Source of the DNA: Leucothrix arctica
Lineage (GTDB): Bacteria; Pseudomonadota; Gammaproteobacteria; Thiotrichales; Thiotrichaceae
DNA: 64,000 nt
Direction: 5' to 3'
Assembly: GCF_003172895.1 (NCBI RefSeq)
Contig: NZ_QGKL01000031.1
Location: forward strand, 118,270-182,269
Under the pieces are notes generated by a model, which was given only the letters and a program-made list of their open reading frames with translations, was not told the origin of the DNA and made no database searches. Shown here one piece after another: positions 18,804-32,074 of this stretch. Positions within the stretch are counted from its first letter, which is position 1, and each line of letters begins with the position of its first letter. The position numbers and the translations under genes were made by a program.

Positions 18804-20054
18804 TTATTCGTACCTTAATGCTTCAGCAGGTTGTACCTTGGATGCTTTCCAAGACGGATAAAGGGTTGCCAGCATGGATAATACCAATGCACTCACGGCT
18901 ATCAACACGATATCTGACACTTCAACACGCGACTCTAACGTACTGATTCCATAGACATCGGCTGAGATAAAATTAACATTAAACAGACTTTCTAAAAATG
19001 GCACGATCACATCCACATTGACGGCAAGCAATACCCCGAAGACAACGCCTAGGATCGTTCCTATGACACCAATCAAGGTACCTTGCACCATGAACACCTT
19101 CATCACATTACGTGGCTTCATACCTAGCGTCCGTAATATTGCGATGTCAGAGCCTTTATCCGTGACTACCATTACTAGCGTAGAGACAAGGTTAAACGCA
19201 GCTACCGCAATAATTAAACCCAGTAAGAAAAACATCATGGTTTTTTGCAGTTGAATCGCTTTAAAGAAGTTCTCGTTCTGTCTAGTCCAATCGCTCACCC
19301 AAAAATCAGATCCCGAGACATCCGCCACTTTTTGTGCGACTTCTCGTGCTTTGTAAAGATCATCAATACGTAAGCGTAAGCCAGTAACTTGATCGCCCAT
19401 TTCAAAGAGGCTCTGAGCATCGGCCATGTGAATAAAAACCGTGCCCTCATCATACTGCTGCAGATCCACTCTAAAGATTCCAACAACGTGAAATTGCTTC
19501 AAAATTGGCAGCTCACCAAGATCCTGTCCTGAGGTAGGCGTTAGCAAAGTCACTGACTCGCCAACATCAACACCCAAGGACTCAGCAAGCGTCACACCCA
19601 AGATGATGTTATCTTCACCAGCAACAAGATCGTCAAAACTACCCTTTCCTTCCAGCATCTTGTGACTGACATTACCCGTCTCTTTCTCAAACTCAGGTAA
19701 AATACCTTCAACAATCGCACCTTGAACCCGTGTACCTTCATTCACCATTAGCTGTTTTTCAACAAATGGTGATGAACCAATCACGTTGTCCATTTTAAGC
19801 AGTTGCTTACGTCGCTCAGGCCAATTCTCAACCATCGCATCAGTTTCTGAAACGGTTACGTGAGATAAAACACCTAAAATACGATCTCGCATTGCCTGCT
19901 CAAAACCGTTCATCACTGACAGCACAGTGATCAACACCATCACGCCAAGCGCAATACCGATCATTGAAGCTAAGGAAATAAACGAGACAAAGCTTTTGTC
20001 GCGACGTGCCCGTGTGTATTTAAGGCCAATAAACGCTTCTAAAGGTTGAAACAT
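18804..20054 (-). CDS. lolE: Lipoprotein-releasing system permease (LolE-like)
   Basis: A 416-residue MacB/FtsX-type permease with four membrane helices and a large periplasmic domain after the first. It opens with the family pattern [20 protein letters not shown] and ends in the typical PAEALRYE. It partners LolC and LolD. It overlaps the upstream paralogue through a TAATG junction. The LolC/LolE assignment between the two paralogues is by gene order and could be reversed. Confidence 0.88.
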   Translation of the reverse strand: MFQPLEAFIGLKYTRARRDKSFVSFISLASMIGIALGVMVLITVLSVMNGFEQAMRDRILGVLSHVTVSETDAMVENWPERRKQLLKMDNVIGSSPFVEKQLMVNEGTRVQGAIVEGILPEFEKETGNVSHKMLEGKGSFDDLVAGEDNIILGVTLAESLGVDVGESVTLLTPTSGQDLGELPILKQFHVVGIFRVDLQQYDEGTVFIHMADAQSLFEMGDQVTGLRLRIDDLYKAREVAQKVADVSGSDFWVSDWTRQNENFFKAIQLQKTMMFFLLGLIIAVAAFNLVSTLVMVVTDKGSDIAILRTLGMKPRNVMKVFMVQGTLIGVIGTILGVVFGVLLAVNVDVIVPFLESLFNVNFISADVYGISTLESRVEVSDIVLIAVSALVLSMLATLYPSWKASKVQPAEALRYE

Positions 20055-21301
20055 TATTCGTACCTCAATGATTCAGCGGGCTGAACAGAAGCAGCGCGGT
20101 TTGCAGGGTAAATCGTTGCTACGACTGCCAGCACTAATGCAGCGACTGTAATCATCCATACATCCGACATGTGTAACTCTGATGGCACAGTTGATATATA
20201 GAAGACATCTTCAGGAAAGATCTTCGCACCGAACAAGGACTCTAGCTTAGGAATGATTGTTTCAAGGTTGCCGGCTAATAACACACCGCCAACAGCACCT
20301 AACAGAGCACCAAATATACCGATGATACTACCTTGAATCATAAAGATTTTTCTAATCGAATTGGGTGAGATACCGACAGTACGTAAGATCGCTATATCAG
20401 CCTGCTTGTCATTCACCACCATGACGAGTGATGAAACAAGGTTAAATGCAGCGACAACTACAATCAGCAATAAAATAAAGAACATCATGGTCTTTTCCAT
20501 GCGAATAGCACTGAAGAAGGTTTTGTTATCACTTCCCCAGTCGCTTACTTTTACTTCATCACCCAGTTCTTTTTGTAGCTCATACGATAATGGCTGAGCT
20601 TGAAATAAGTCATCTAGCTTTATGCGTAAGCCGCTCGCTTCGCCTTTCATTTTAAACAAACGTGCAGCGTCACTCATGTGTATAAATGCGGTGCCACTGT
20701 CATAGTCACGCATATTCATTTTATAAATAGCAGTAACCGTAAAGCGTTTCATTCGAGGTAGAACACCTGCAGGTGTTATTTTTGCAGTCGGTGTAATGAC
20801 CGTGATTTTATCGCCAATATAAGCGCCTAATGAGGTCGCTAACTCACGCCCAATAGCAATACCATAATCACGATCTTTTAGAGTATCTAAACTCCCCTCA
20901 AGCATATTGTGTTCAAGCTCGCTCACTGCAGATTGGCGTTCAGGCTGAATACCCTGCATCAATACACCACGAACTTCACCGTTAGCACTAAGCATCACTT
21001 GTTGCTGTATATATGGCGCTATGCCTACAACCTGCTTATGTACAGCTAGCTTATCATCGAGTGACTTCCACTCCGTCAGCTTACCATCTGTCCCTGAAAC
21101 AGTGACATGGGCAACCATGCCCAGTATCCTTTCTCTAAGCTCTCGCTCAAATCCGTTCATGACTGAGAGCACGGTGATCAACGCTAGTACCCCCACCATT
21201 ATCCCTAGCATTGACGCCAACGAAATGAAGGAAATATAGTGATTCTTGTGTTTGGATCGCGTGTATCGCAAACCTATAAATAACTCTAATGGTTTAAACA
21301 T
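20054..21301 (-). CDS. lolC: Lipoprotein-releasing system permease (LolC-like)
   Basis: Paralogue of the next gene, 415 residues, with the same four-helix layout and the FIGLRYTRSKHKNHYISFIS opening and PAESLRYE ending. In Gram-negatives LolC docks LolA through a periplasmic Hook loop, while LolE binds lipoprotein. First gene of the lol operon, divergent from a small periplasmic-protein gene with about 70 bp between. Confidence 0.88.
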   Translation of the reverse strand: MFKPLELFIGLRYTRSKHKNHYISFISLASMLGIMVGVLALITVLSVMNGFERELRERILGMVAHVTVSGTDGKLTEWKSLDDKLAVHKQVVGIAPYIQQQVMLSANGEVRGVLMQGIQPERQSAVSELEHNMLEGSLDTLKDRDYGIAIGRELATSLGAYIGDKITVITPTAKITPAGVLPRMKRFTVTAIYKMNMRDYDSGTAFIHMSDAARLFKMKGEASGLRIKLDDLFQAQPLSYELQKELGDEVKVSDWGSDNKTFFSAIRMEKTMMFFILLLIVVVAAFNLVSSLVMVVNDKQADIAILRTVGISPNSIRKIFMIQGSIIGIFGALLGAVGGVLLAGNLETIIPKLESLFGAKIFPEDVFYISTVPSELHMSDVWMITVAALVLAVVATIYPANRAASVQPAESLRYE

Positions 21302-21369
21302 ATCGCATCTTTAGTAGATAGCACAGGCAAATATACCAATTAAAATAATGAGTAACTCTGGTGAACACC

Positions 21370-21675
21370 ATGAAACTTAAACCCCTAATACTGACTGCAT
21401 CATTAACCCTTTTACCAATGCTAGCCGTTTCTAACGTTGCACACGCTGAAATCTTAAGCATTGGTGAGCAAGCAAAAGTACTAACCAAAGCTGACATGCC
21501 TCGCCGAGGCGTAAGTATGAACGTGGTTAAAACCAAATACGGTGCTGCAAAAAAACAAACGCTGTCGAAAGGTAAAGTCACTAAACGACGCCCTCGTATT
21601 ACACGTTGGAACTATGGCAACTTTTCTGTTTTTTTTGAGCATAATCACGTTGTACATACGGTAGTTCATCACTAA
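21370..21675 (+). CDS. Small periplasmic protein, BamE/SmpA-like motif
   Basis: 101 residues with a clear signal peptide (cut near AHA-EIL). The mature part contains ADMPRRGVSMNVVKTKYG, a pattern like the start of BamE/OmlA-type helices, and ends in an aromatic beta segment (WNYGNFSVFFEHNHVVHTVV). I use the ATG at 21370 rather than the GTG at 21361 because a GGTG stretch precedes it at the right distance. I recall homologues with this layout in other gammaproteobacteria; the function is unknown. Its 3' end sits in small hairpins. Confidence 0.72.
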   Translation: MKLKPLILTASLTLLPMLAVSNVAHAEILSIGEQAKVLTKADMPRRGVSMNVVKTKYGAAKKQTLSKGKVTKRRPRITRWNYGNFSVFFEHNHVVHTVVHH

Positions 21676-21706
21676 CTAGATGAACAAAAGTAGCGGATTG
21701 CAGTTT

Positions 21707-21727
21707 ACTTACAGCATTGCTGTAAGT
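21707..21727 (+). terminator. Possible terminator hairpin
   Basis: ACTTACAGCA pairs with TGCTGTAAGT just after the small periplasmic gene, followed by a weak T-rich stretch. It may end that transcript. Confidence 0.35.
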
Positions 21728-21784
21728 CAGCCATTATTTTAATTAATGATTTTTTATCTTATTTAATGTGATTTGCAATGCAAG

Positions 21785-22021
21785 CTACTCGCCCTGCTGT
21801 TTTGCTTCCTTATCTCGCTGCTTGATTGCAAGCGTAATTTCGCGCTCTCGTGTCGAGATAAGGTCAAAACACATATGTACATCGTCTAACGTTGACGGCT
21901 CCAGAGGTATACCCACTGTCGTATTTGCTGGGGTAATCTCTTTAATTACCTGCGCCAGTGTCTTGCGCAAGGTTTCTAGTATGCGCCTATCTTTTTCTAG
22001 ATTAGCCTGATCTTGAGACAT
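21785..22021 (-). CDS. Small helical protein of unknown function
   Basis: A 78-residue, mostly charged protein (LEKDRRILETLRKTLAQVIKE near the N-terminus, REREITLAIKQRDKEAKQQG at the C-terminus) predicted to be two helices joined by a short loop with PLEPSTLDDVHMCFDLI. There is no signal peptide. The ATG at 22019-22021 has a GGGTG stretch upstream; a GTG two codons earlier is an alternative. The gene stands alone. I do not recognise a named family with confidence. Confidence 0.6.
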   Translation of the reverse strand: MSQDQANLEKDRRILETLRKTLAQVIKEITPANTTVGIPLEPSTLDDVHMCFDLISTREREITLAIKQRDKEAKQQGE

Positions 22022-22204
22022 TCTCACACCCTACATAATCGCTTGATAATATATTGATTGATCAGATCATAACCATTTTTTATGCAGTGAGCTATCTTGT
22101 ATAAAATTTATTAACAAATAACCACTCTAGAAATTAAATACCTTTGTTTCGCTCAGACTAATTGCTCACGATTTTTTTGAGGAAAAGCATGCAATTGTAT
22201 AGCG

Positions 22205-23164
22205 TCATTCCTGCTTAACGGTTGGCGCTGCCGGTGCTGGCGCTGCACCTACCATACGCGTGTTTCGAGTATTCAGTGTAGGTTGAATCTTTGAAACAAC
22301 GACCTCGCGCCAGATAATCATCACGCCAGAAAATACCGTTACAGCAGAGCCAATCATTTCCCATTTATCAGCAACTTCGTTAAAGAACAAAGAACCAAAA
22401 ATCACCGCCCAAATAATCTGACTATATTGCATCGGAGCAATAAAGGCTGCGGGCGATGACTTGTACGCAAATAGGTTAAATAACTGCCCTGTTAACCCTA
22501 ACGCTCCAATCATGAACATAATGCCCAAATCAGCTAAAGGCATTGGCTTGTATACAAATGGCAATATACAACCTGTTACCAATATCGTAGTCAACATTGG
22601 GAATAACATGAGTGTCGCTGCATTTTCTGTTGCTGCGATTTTACGAGAAATAATGGCTGCGCTAGAGCTACATATAGCGGCTAGAAATCCAAATAGGTGC
22701 CCAATGGTCAGCGTGTCTATCGTAGGCCTTAATACAATTAACACCCCGACTAGACCAATGATAATCGCAAACCAACGAAAGACATGGACCTTCTCTCCAA
22801 GGAAGTGAATAGAAAGAATTGAAATAATGATGGGCGACAGGAAAATCAGTACATAGACTTCAATCAATGGCAGCATGGAGAACGCTAAAAATGCACTACT
22901 CACACTCCCCATCAATAACACTGCACGTAGGATAACCAGCTTAGGATTAACTGCTTTAAGGGGTGCTGGCTTCTTATCTAATAAACGTACAACAGTGAAT
23001 GGCACATAACCAAACAACATGGCGAAAAATAAGATTTGAAATACTGAGTATTCTGGCAAGATCTTAACCAAAGAGTCATGAACGGAAAACGCCAGAAAAC
23101 CTATAAGCGCCAGAAACGGCCCCAAGATCACAGGTGAGTGTGATGAGTTATTTGAATCAGTCAT
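22205..23164 (-). CDS. EamA/DMT family inner-membrane transporter
   Basis: 319 residues with ten hydrophobic segments in two EamA repeats, each of about 140 residues. Typical points are FSVHDSLVKIL in helix 1, the FSMLPLIEVYVLIFLSPII segment ending repeat 1, and APMQYSQIIWAVIFGSLFF in repeat 2. The hydrophilic C-terminus is Ala/Pro-rich. The substrate is unknown; relatives move amino acids or metabolites. It lies 17 bp after tadA and may share the guaB-guaA-tadA transcript. Confidence 0.85.
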   Translation of the reverse strand: MTDSNNSSHSPVILGPFLALIGFLAFSVHDSLVKILPEYSVFQILFFAMLFGYVPFTVVRLLDKKPAPLKAVNPKLVILRAVLLMGSVSSAFLAFSMLPLIEVYVLIFLSPIIISILSIHFLGEKVHVFRWFAIIIGLVGVLIVLRPTIDTLTIGHLFGFLAAICSSSAAIISRKIAATENAATLMLFPMLTTILVTGCILPFVYKPMPLADLGIMFMIGALGLTGQLFNLFAYKSSPAAFIAPMQYSQIIWAVIFGSLFFNEVADKWEMIGSAVTVFSGVMIIWREVVVSKIQPTLNTRNTRMVGAAPAPAAPTVKQE

Positions 23165-23181
23165 GATAGTCTCGCTAACGG

Positions 23182-25268
<2,087 letters not shown>

Positions 25269-25280
25269 CAATGAATCCAA

Positions 25281-26744
25281 TTAGCTGTGGTAGTTAGGAG
25301 CTTCTTTTGTGATCGTCACATCATGTACGTGAGACTCTTTCATGCCCGCGCCAGTAATACGAACAAACTCAGGCTTAGTACGCATATCATCAAGATTTGC
25401 ACACCCTAGGTAACCCATACTTGAACGAACACCACCATTGATTTGGTGAATAATCGTAGCCATTGGGCCTTTGTGACCTACCATGCCTTCAATACCTTCT
25501 GGCACAAGCTTGTCTACTGCGTTATCTGACTGGAAATACCTGTCGCTAGAACCCTGGGTCTGTGCCATTGCGCCCAATGACCCCATACCACGGTAAGACT
25601 TATATGAACGACCTTGATAAAGAATAATTTCGCCCGGTGCTTCATCAGTACCTGCAAGCATAGAGCCAAGCATTACACAGCTTGCGCCAGCCGCTAATGC
25701 CTTTGCAACATCACCAGAGTAACGAATACCACCATCAGCGATGACTGGTACGCCTGTGCCCTCAAGGGCTTCAGCAACATTCATAATCGCAGTTACCTGC
25801 GGAACACCAACACCTGCAACCACACGTGTTGTACAGATAGATCCTGGGCCGATACCAACCTTTACCGCGTCAGCACCTGCTTCAACTAGGGCTAATGCCG
25901 CAGCACCTGTTGCAATATTTCCACCAATCACTTGAACGCTTGGGTAGTTTTGCTTAACCCATTTAATGCGATCTAGTACGCCTTGTGAGTGACCGTGAGC
26001 CGTATCGACTGTAATCACGTCAACGCCTGCTTCAACTAACGCAGCAACACGCTCTTCTGTACCGTGACCCGTTCCAACCGCAGCACCAACCCGTAGGCTA
26101 CCGCTTTCGTCTTTACAAGCACTTGGGAAGTCAGATGATTTTTGGATATCTTTAACCGTGATCAAACCGCTTAGTTTGAATGCATCATCAACAACCAATA
26201 TTTTTTCAATACGGTTAACGTGAAGTAGGTTCAGAATTTCTGAACGAGCAGCGCCTTCTTTAACCGTTATCAAATCAGCTTTTTGCGTCATGATGTTGCT
26301 AACAGGCTGGTCGTGGTTTGTTTCAAAACGAAGGTCACGACTCGTCACGATACCAACCAAGTTGTTATCGCCTTCAATGACCGGAACGCCTGAAATACGA
26401 CGACGCGCTGTTAGTTCGATCACTTCACGAACAGTCGTTTCAGCAGTCACCGTGTAAGGGTCTTTAATAATGCCGCTTTCGAATTTCTTAACGTTAAGCA
26501 CTGCGCGCGCTTGCGCTTCGATCGTCATATTTTTGTGAATGATACCTAGACCACCTTCCTGCGCTAAAGCAATCGCAAGCTTAGCCTCAGTAACAGTATC
26601 CATCGCAGAGGATGTCATCGGTATATTCATGCGAATTTCACGCGTGAGCTGTGTGCTGAGGTTAACTTCAGCAGGTAGCACAGAAGAATGTGCAGGGACG
26701 AGTAGAACATCGTCGAACGTAAGTGCTTCTTCAAGGATTCGCAT
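25281..26744 (-). CDS. guaB: Inosine-5'-monophosphate dehydrogenase
   Basis: Oxidises IMP to XMP with NAD+, the committed step to GMP. The TIM barrel is interrupted by a CBS pair (about residues 95-205). The catalytic loop is [15 protein letters not shown] with the active-site Cys, and [10 protein letters not shown] marks the flap region. The length of 487 is standard. A perfect GGAGG ribosome site precedes the ATG. Confidence 0.97.
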   Translation of the reverse strand: MRILEEALTFDDVLLVPAHSSVLPAEVNLSTQLTREIRMNIPMTSSAMDTVTEAKLAIALAQEGGLGIIHKNMTIEAQARAVLNVKKFESGIIKDPYTVTAETTVREVIELTARRRISGVPVIEGDNNLVGIVTSRDLRFETNHDQPVSNIMTQKADLITVKEGAARSEILNLLHVNRIEKILVVDDAFKLSGLITVKDIQKSSDFPSACKDESGSLRVGAAVGTGHGTEERVAALVEAGVDVITVDTAHGHSQGVLDRIKWVKQNYPSVQVIGGNIATGAAALALVEAGADAVKVGIGPGSICTTRVVAGVGVPQVTAIMNVAEALEGTGVPVIADGGIRYSGDVAKALAAGASCVMLGSMLAGTDEAPGEIILYQGRSYKSYRGMGSLGAMAQTQGSSDRYFQSDNAVDKLVPEGIEGMVGHKGPMATIIHQINGGVRSSMGYLGCANLDDMRTKPEFVRITGAGMKESHVHDVTITKEAPNYHS

Positions 26745-26876
26745 AAGACCTCCAAGGTGCTTGGGAGCGGGTATTTCCTAAAATTAGCGACTCATTATAA
26801 ACCATTGACCTACCTAGGGTAAACTGCTATCAATACCGATTAATGTATTAAATTAAAATTGCTCTTGGAGAACCCA

Positions 26877-27140
26877 ATGAAACTTAGTATAACAATTGCT
26901 GCACTGGCACTGAGCCTAACCGCTGCTAGCCTATCTGCAGCCTCATTGGATGACGCACAAGCGGCTGTAAAAGCAGCAAAGACCGCAGGCTTTCCATGGA
27001 CTACCACGGTTAACTTACTTAAAAAAGCAGACAAAGCCGAAGGCGATAAGCAATCAACGATTATTGAAAGCATTATGTTGCAGACAGCTGCTTCGATGAA
27101 ACAAGCTGAGCTTGCTAAAAAAGCGGGCCCACGTTTCTAA
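26877..27140 (+). CDS. Small exported helical protein
   Basis: 87 residues; residues 1-20 form a signal peptide ending SLSA-A. The mature part is Ala/Lys-rich helix with DDAQAAVKAAKTAG, TTTVNLLKKADKAEGD and MKQAELAKKAGP. The pattern resembles the small SoxXA-binding-protein-like family, but no sox gene is nearby, so I treat that as a weak resemblance. The ATG at 26877 has a GGAG site 7 bp upstream. A strong terminator follows, so it is a single-gene transcript. Confidence 0.68.
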   Translation: MKLSITIAALALSLTAASLSAASLDDAQAAVKAAKTAGFPWTTTVNLLKKADKAEGDKQSTIIESIMLQTAASMKQAELAKKAGPRF

Positions 27141-27162
27141 GTAATACGTCGCGAATAATGTC

Positions 27163-27189
27163 AAAGCCGAGTCAACGCTCGGCTTTTTT
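27163..27189 (+). terminator. Rho-independent terminator
   Basis: AAGCCGAG pairs with CTCGGCTT around a 6-nt loop and is followed by a run of Ts. It ends the small exported-protein transcript just before xseA. Confidence 0.88.
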
Positions 27190-27204
27190 AATGGAGTTAG
27201 CACT

Positions 27205-28545
27205 ATCATATTTGACCAGCAACCTAATCGAACGGTTTTAGGAATATCGGAACTAAATGCCGAAGTAGCACTGATGCTTTCACAAAGCTTTGGCCTTGTT
27301 TGGCTTGAAGGTGAGATTTCAAACTTTGCGCGCCCTGCTTCGGGTCATTTCTACTTCTCCTTAAAAGATAAAAAAGCGCAGGTTCGCTGTGCCATGTTCC
27401 GCAATAAAAACCTCGCATTAAAACTAAAGCCGGAAAACGGTATGCAGGTGATGGTGCGCGCGCGTATTGGTTTGTATGAGCCTCGTGGTGAGTTCCAAGT
27501 CATTATTGAGCACATGGAAGAAGCAGGTGCCGGTTTACTGCAACGTCAGTTTGAAGAGTTAAAAGCAAGTTTGGCCGCTCAAGGCCTATTTGATACTGAG
27601 CATAAAAAACCGCTACCGAAGCTTCCTACTGCCATTGGTGTAATCACTTCACCAACAGGCGCGGCTATCCGAGATATTTTGCAAGTGCTTGAACGACGTG
27701 CGCCACAAATCCCTGTTTATATTTACCCAGTGGCGGTTCAAGGTAAGAAAGCGGCGAAAGAAATTGAATCAGCTATTTTACGAGCGAATAAAGATAAAAA
27801 GTGCGACTTACTGATTATTGGTCGAGGTGGTGGTTCACTGGAAGACCTGTGGTCTTTTAATGAGCGCAATGTGGCGACTGCCATTTTTGACTCTGTTATA
27901 CCCGTTATTAGTGCGGTGGGTCACGAGGTTGATACGACCATTGCTGATTATGTTGCCGATGTTCGTGCAGCTACGCCATCGGTAGCGGCTGAGTTAGCAG
28001 TGCCTGATATGCAAGAGCTACGTATAAAAGCAACTAACCTCGACCGACGTTTGAGCATGGCAATGCAGCGTTTCTTACAGCAGCGACATCAAACGTTACA
28101 GTTACGGTTGCAGCAGTTATCTAATCAACGTCCTGCTTATCGTTTACAACAGCAAAAGCAGCGTCTTGATGAACTGACGGCTCGTGCAGATCGTGCTATC
28201 CATCGTATTTTGGAAAAGCGTGCAGCGTCACTGAGTCAGCTTGAGACTAAGTTACAAGCAAACGCGCCTAAGCATTTACTGGCGAAGCAAGCACAACGTG
28301 CTGCGCAACTTGATAGTCGTTTGCATCAAACTATGCAGCAGATTATTGAACGTCGACAGTCTAAGTTTGCAGTACTTGCATCGCGACTTAATAGTGTTAG
28401 CCCACTCAATACTTTGCAGCGTGGCTATAGTATTACGCAGGATGCAAAAACGGGTAGCGTAATTCAGAGTGTGAAAGGTGTAATGAAGGGGCAAGATATA
28501 ACGATTCGTTTAGCCGATGGCAGTATTGAGGCTCAAGCTAAGTAG
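27205..28545 (+). CDS. xseA: Exodeoxyribonuclease VII large subunit (apparent non-AUG start)
   Basis: Large subunit of the single-strand exonuclease, with the N-terminal OB-fold (WLEGEISNFARPASGHFYFS), the nuclease domain (GRGGGSLEDLWSFNE, SAVGHEVDTTIADYVAD, RAATPSVAAEL) and the long coiled-coil C-terminus. The first in-frame ATG (27274) would cut into the OB-fold, while the frame stays open upstream and encodes the family-like RTVLGISELNAEV. Between that and the preceding terminator the frame has no ATG, GTG or TTG; a GGAG site at 27193-27196 lies 8 bp before ATC (27205) and 11 bp before ATA (27208). I therefore place the start there, as inference. Confidence 0.9.
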   Translation: MIFDQQPNRTVLGISELNAEVALMLSQSFGLVWLEGEISNFARPASGHFYFSLKDKKAQVRCAMFRNKNLALKLKPENGMQVMVRARIGLYEPRGEFQVIIEHMEEAGAGLLQRQFEELKASLAAQGLFDTEHKKPLPKLPTAIGVITSPTGAAIRDILQVLERRAPQIPVYIYPVAVQGKKAAKEIESAILRANKDKKCDLLIIGRGGGSLEDLWSFNERNVATAIFDSVIPVISAVGHEVDTTIADYVADVRAATPSVAAELAVPDMQELRIKATNLDRRLSMAMQRFLQQRHQTLQLRLQQLSNQRPAYRLQQQKQRLDELTARADRAIHRILEKRAASLSQLETKLQANAPKHLLAKQAQRAAQLDSRLHQTMQQIIERRQSKFAVLASRLNSVSPLNTLQRGYSITQDAKTGSVIQSVKGVMKGQDITIRLADGSIEAQAK

Positions 28546-28710
28546 TATTCTTTTTTAGACATAGAGCTATCACAATTAATTTTGTTGATTATGAGGTGCT
28601 GAGCGACGTTCAATTTACAAGCCCCTAACTTCATACAATCCAAAGCAAAAAAGTGCCAATAAAACATCCATGACGCGAGCCACTACATCTAAATGCAATG
28701 GGAGGCTTAA

Positions 28711-30381
28711 TTAGATCGTTGAACTTCTTTGAACGGTTTTCCAGTCACTTGGTATAGCAACATTCACTGGTGATGTGCTAAGTGGCAACTTGCTTAAAAT
28801 CATATCTGCCGCTTTCTCTGCCACCATAATAGTCGGTGCGTTTAAATTACCGTTGGGTACAGTTGGGAAGATTGAAGAGTCAACCACTCGTAGCCCTGTA
28901 ATCCCATGCACTTGAGTGTTTGAGTTAACCACAGCCATCTCATCTTCACCCATTTTGCATGAACATGAAGGATGGTAAGCACTCTCTACCGATTGACGAA
29001 CGAACGCATCAATCTCTTCATCCGTTTGGACACCACTGCCGGGCTGAATCTCGCCATTACGGAACTCATCAAACGCACTCTGCTCGATAATTTCACGCGT
29101 TAACCGTACACACGCTCTAAACCCTTCAATATCATCTTGATGCTGTAGGTAATTAAATTGGATTTTTGGCGGCATTGTTGGATCAGCCGACTGAATAGTG
29201 ACTGAGCCACGACTTTTCGGTTTGTTATGCCCTACGTGCACCTGAAAACCATGACCCGCAAATGCACTGGTACCGTCATAACTCATCGCGGCTGGCAAAA
29301 AGTGATACTGCATGTCTGGCCATTCAACCCCAGGCTTAGAACGAATAAATGCGCATGACTCAAAGTGGTTCGTCGCACCTAAGCCACTACGCATAAACAA
29401 CCACCGTGCACCAATCAGTCCTTTAGAAATCAGACCCAACTTACCGTTTAAAGTGATCGGTTGCTTGCACTTATATTGGAAGTAGAACTCGATGTGATCT
29501 TGTAAGTTCTGGCCAACACCCGGCAAGTGATGTTTAACCTCAACTCCTGCAGCTTTAAGCTTATCTCTATCACCGATACCCGATAGTTGTAGTAAGTGTG
29601 GCGAGCCAATAGAACCTGCACTTAGTACAACCTCTTTATTGGCTTTAGCAAAGTGACTAGTTCCCTTGACGTTATACTCAACACCAACGGCTTTCTTACC
29701 TTCAAGCACTACCTTCTCTGCCAAAGCACCCGTAACAACAGTTAGGTTTTGTCGCGACTTAACAGGGTCTAGGTATTCACGACTCGAAGAGCTGCGCACA
29801 CCGTCTTTTACCGTCATGTGCATTGGGCCAAAACCCTCTTGCTGTCCGGCATTGTAGTCATCAGTCGCGGCATAACCTGCCTGCTGGCCTGCTTTAATAA
29901 AAGCTTTATAAAGTGGATTGACCATTTCATTGCCGTTAGTGACACCCAATGGGCCGTCACCACCACGATAAGCATCTATGCCTAGATAGAACGTTTCTGC
30001 TTTTTGGAAGTACGGTAAGCATGACTGGTAATCCCAACCCTCTGCGCCATGCTGCTGCCATTCGTCAAAATCTTTTGCGTGTCCTCGCACGTACACCATG
30101 CCATTAATCGAGGAAGAACCACCTAACACTTTGCCTCGTGGGCAATGCATTTTACGGTCATCCAAAAACGGCTCAGGCTCAGTATGAAACTGCCACGCGT
30201 ACTTGTCCGAATTCATTGGAATCGATAACGCAGTCGGCATTTTGATGAAAATACTTTTATCACTACCACCCGTTTCAAGCAGTAAAACACGGTCGTTTTC
30301 ATTTTCAGAGAGGCGGTTCGCCAACACACAGCCAGCCGAACCTGCACCTACTATGATGTAATCGTATGTTTGAGTAGTCAT
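28711..30381 (-). CDS. betA: Choline dehydrogenase
   Basis: GMC-family flavoprotein, 556 residues, membrane-associated, oxidising choline to betaine aldehyde. The N-terminal FAD motif is [18 protein letters not shown] signatures are [18 protein letters not shown] and [15 protein letters not shown]; the C-terminal [10 protein letters not shown] and [11 protein letters not shown] blocks hold the catalytic His and Asn. It overlaps betB by one base, so the two are co-translated to make glycine betaine for osmoprotection. The usual betI repressor and choline importer are not adjacent. Confidence 0.93.
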   Translation of the reverse strand: MTTQTYDYIIVGAGSAGCVLANRLSENENDRVLLLETGGSDKSIFIKMPTALSIPMNSDKYAWQFHTEPEPFLDDRKMHCPRGKVLGGSSSINGMVYVRGHAKDFDEWQQHGAEGWDYQSCLPYFQKAETFYLGIDAYRGGDGPLGVTNGNEMVNPLYKAFIKAGQQAGYAATDDYNAGQQEGFGPMHMTVKDGVRSSSSREYLDPVKSRQNLTVVTGALAEKVVLEGKKAVGVEYNVKGTSHFAKANKEVVLSAGSIGSPHLLQLSGIGDRDKLKAAGVEVKHHLPGVGQNLQDHIEFYFQYKCKQPITLNGKLGLISKGLIGARWLFMRSGLGATNHFESCAFIRSKPGVEWPDMQYHFLPAAMSYDGTSAFAGHGFQVHVGHNKPKSRGSVTIQSADPTMPPKIQFNYLQHQDDIEGFRACVRLTREIIEQSAFDEFRNGEIQPGSGVQTDEEIDAFVRQSVESAYHPSCSCKMGEDEMAVVNSNTQVHGITGLRVVDSSIFPTVPNGNLNAPTIMVAEKAADMILSKLPLSTSPVNVAIPSDWKTVQRSSTI

Positions 30382-31856
30382 TAGAATGGGCTTTCTATAT
30401 CAGTCATTCCAACATAAACCGACTTGGTTTGTGTGTAATGATCAAGGGTTTCAACACCGTTTTCACGGCCGATTCCAGATTGTTTGTAACCACCTACTGG
30501 CATTTCTGCGGGTGAGTTACCATAGCTATTAATCCAACAGATACCGGCTTGTAGCTGGTGAATAACGCGATGTCCCCGCTTAATATCTTTGGTAAATACG
30601 CCAGCGGCTAAACCTAGGTGTGTGTCATTAGCACGACGGATAACATCGTCTTCATCTTCAAATACCAAGACAGACATTACTGGGCCAAAGATCTCTTCTT
30701 TAACGATAGCCATATCATCATGACAGTCGATGAACACTGTAGGAGCTACAAAGTAACCGTTTGGAGCAGACTCAGGGCTAAGTGTTTTACCGCCTGTTAA
30801 CAGCGTGGCACCTTCGGCAACTCCCTTATCTATATAACCCATGACTAGGTCTTGATGGTTTTTTGAAATAAGCGCGCCTAAGTTAACCTTAGGGTCAAGC
30901 GGATCACCTGCAATGATATTTTGTTCCGTTCGACTTTTAAGCTCACTAATAAATGCTTGGTAAACGTCTTTGTGTACGTATACACGAGTGCAGTTTGTAC
31001 ATACCTCGCCTTGGGTGTAAAAGTTTCCAAGCATTGCTGCGCTCACAGCCTGTGACACATCAGCATCTTCAAACACTAGCATTGGCGACTTTCCACCAAG
31101 CTCCATGGTGACATCTTTTAAAGAACCTGCAGCACTCGCCACAACTTTTTTACCCGTACCAACTTCACCCGTAAATGATACTTTCTCAATATCAGGACTT
31201 TGAGTTAACCACTGACCAACTGCCGCTGGGCCTTGTACAACGTTAAATACGCCTGCTGGTACACCCGCTTCACTATAAATTTCAGCTAGCTTAATCGCAC
31301 CTAATGGCGTTTCTTCTGAAGGCTTAAAAATCAGCGCATTACCCGCAGCCAGTGCCGGCCCAGACTTCCAACACGCAATTTGTAATGGGTAGTTCCACGC
31401 GCCTATACCAGCGCAAACGCCTAAAGGTTCTTTGCGGGTATAATAGAAGTCATTACCGACCATTTGCTGCTGACCGACTTGAGCGGGCGCAAGACCTGCA
31501 AAATATTCGATAACATCAGCACCTGTTTGAACATCAACACACTCAGCTTCTTGCCAAGGTTTACCAGTATCCAACACTTCTATTGTTGCCAATTCATCAT
31601 TACGCTCACGTAGCAAGTTGACGGCCTTTAATAAAACACGACTCCGCTCAATTGGCATCATCGCAGACCAGATGGCAAAACCTTGCTTTGCGCTATCGAT
31701 GGCTGCTTTTTGAATAGATGAATCAGCTACTTCAACATGATAAATCACATGACCAGTAGCAGGATTTGTAACCGAGAAGGTTTCACCACTGACATTCGAT
31801 AAAAATTTACCATTAACGAAGTTTTGGTAGGTAGGTTGGGTTCCAGCTTTAGACAT
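30381..31856 (-). CDS. betB: Betaine aldehyde dehydrogenase
   Basis: NAD(P)+-dependent aldehyde dehydrogenase of 491 residues. Catalytic Cys lies in [16 protein letters not shown], the general-base Glu in MELGGKSPM, and the NAD-binding FTGEVGTGK stretch is present. With BetA it completes choline to glycine betaine. It is first in the two-gene operon. The 218 bp upstream, before the di-haem gene, hold no gene and no clear terminator. Confidence 0.93.
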   Translation of the reverse strand: MSKAGTQPTYQNFVNGKFLSNVSGETFSVTNPATGHVIYHVEVADSSIQKAAIDSAKQGFAIWSAMMPIERSRVLLKAVNLLRERNDELATIEVLDTGKPWQEAECVDVQTGADVIEYFAGLAPAQVGQQQMVGNDFYYTRKEPLGVCAGIGAWNYPLQIACWKSGPALAAGNALIFKPSEETPLGAIKLAEIYSEAGVPAGVFNVVQGPAAVGQWLTQSPDIEKVSFTGEVGTGKKVVASAAGSLKDVTMELGGKSPMLVFEDADVSQAVSAAMLGNFYTQGEVCTNCTRVYVHKDVYQAFISELKSRTEQNIIAGDPLDPKVNLGALISKNHQDLVMGYIDKGVAEGATLLTGGKTLSPESAPNGYFVAPTVFIDCHDDMAIVKEEIFGPVMSVLVFEDEDDVIRRANDTHLGLAAGVFTKDIKRGHRVIHQLQAGICWINSYGNSPAEMPVGGYKQSGIGRENGVETLDHYTQTKSVYVGMTDIESPF

Positions 31857-32074
31857 AATTTCATCTTGTTTAAGCGTTCAGTAAAAATCAAGGTTATGGC
31901 AATCAGCTTGGTAGTACAATGTTGACAACGCTAAATGATATGGATTGGTCACAACAAAGCAGCTATAAGCGCCTGTATTAATTGCTTATAGCAGGTTAAT
32001 AAAAAATATTTAAATATTTAAGGAATAACCCGACTGAAAGGCGTCGTACTTAAGAAGTGTTTAAAAAATATTTA

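Noticed and set aside
21664..21685. GTTCATC/GATGAAC hairpin overlapping the end of the small periplasmic gene
   Set aside because: No T-run and it overlaps coding sequence; probably not a terminator by itself.
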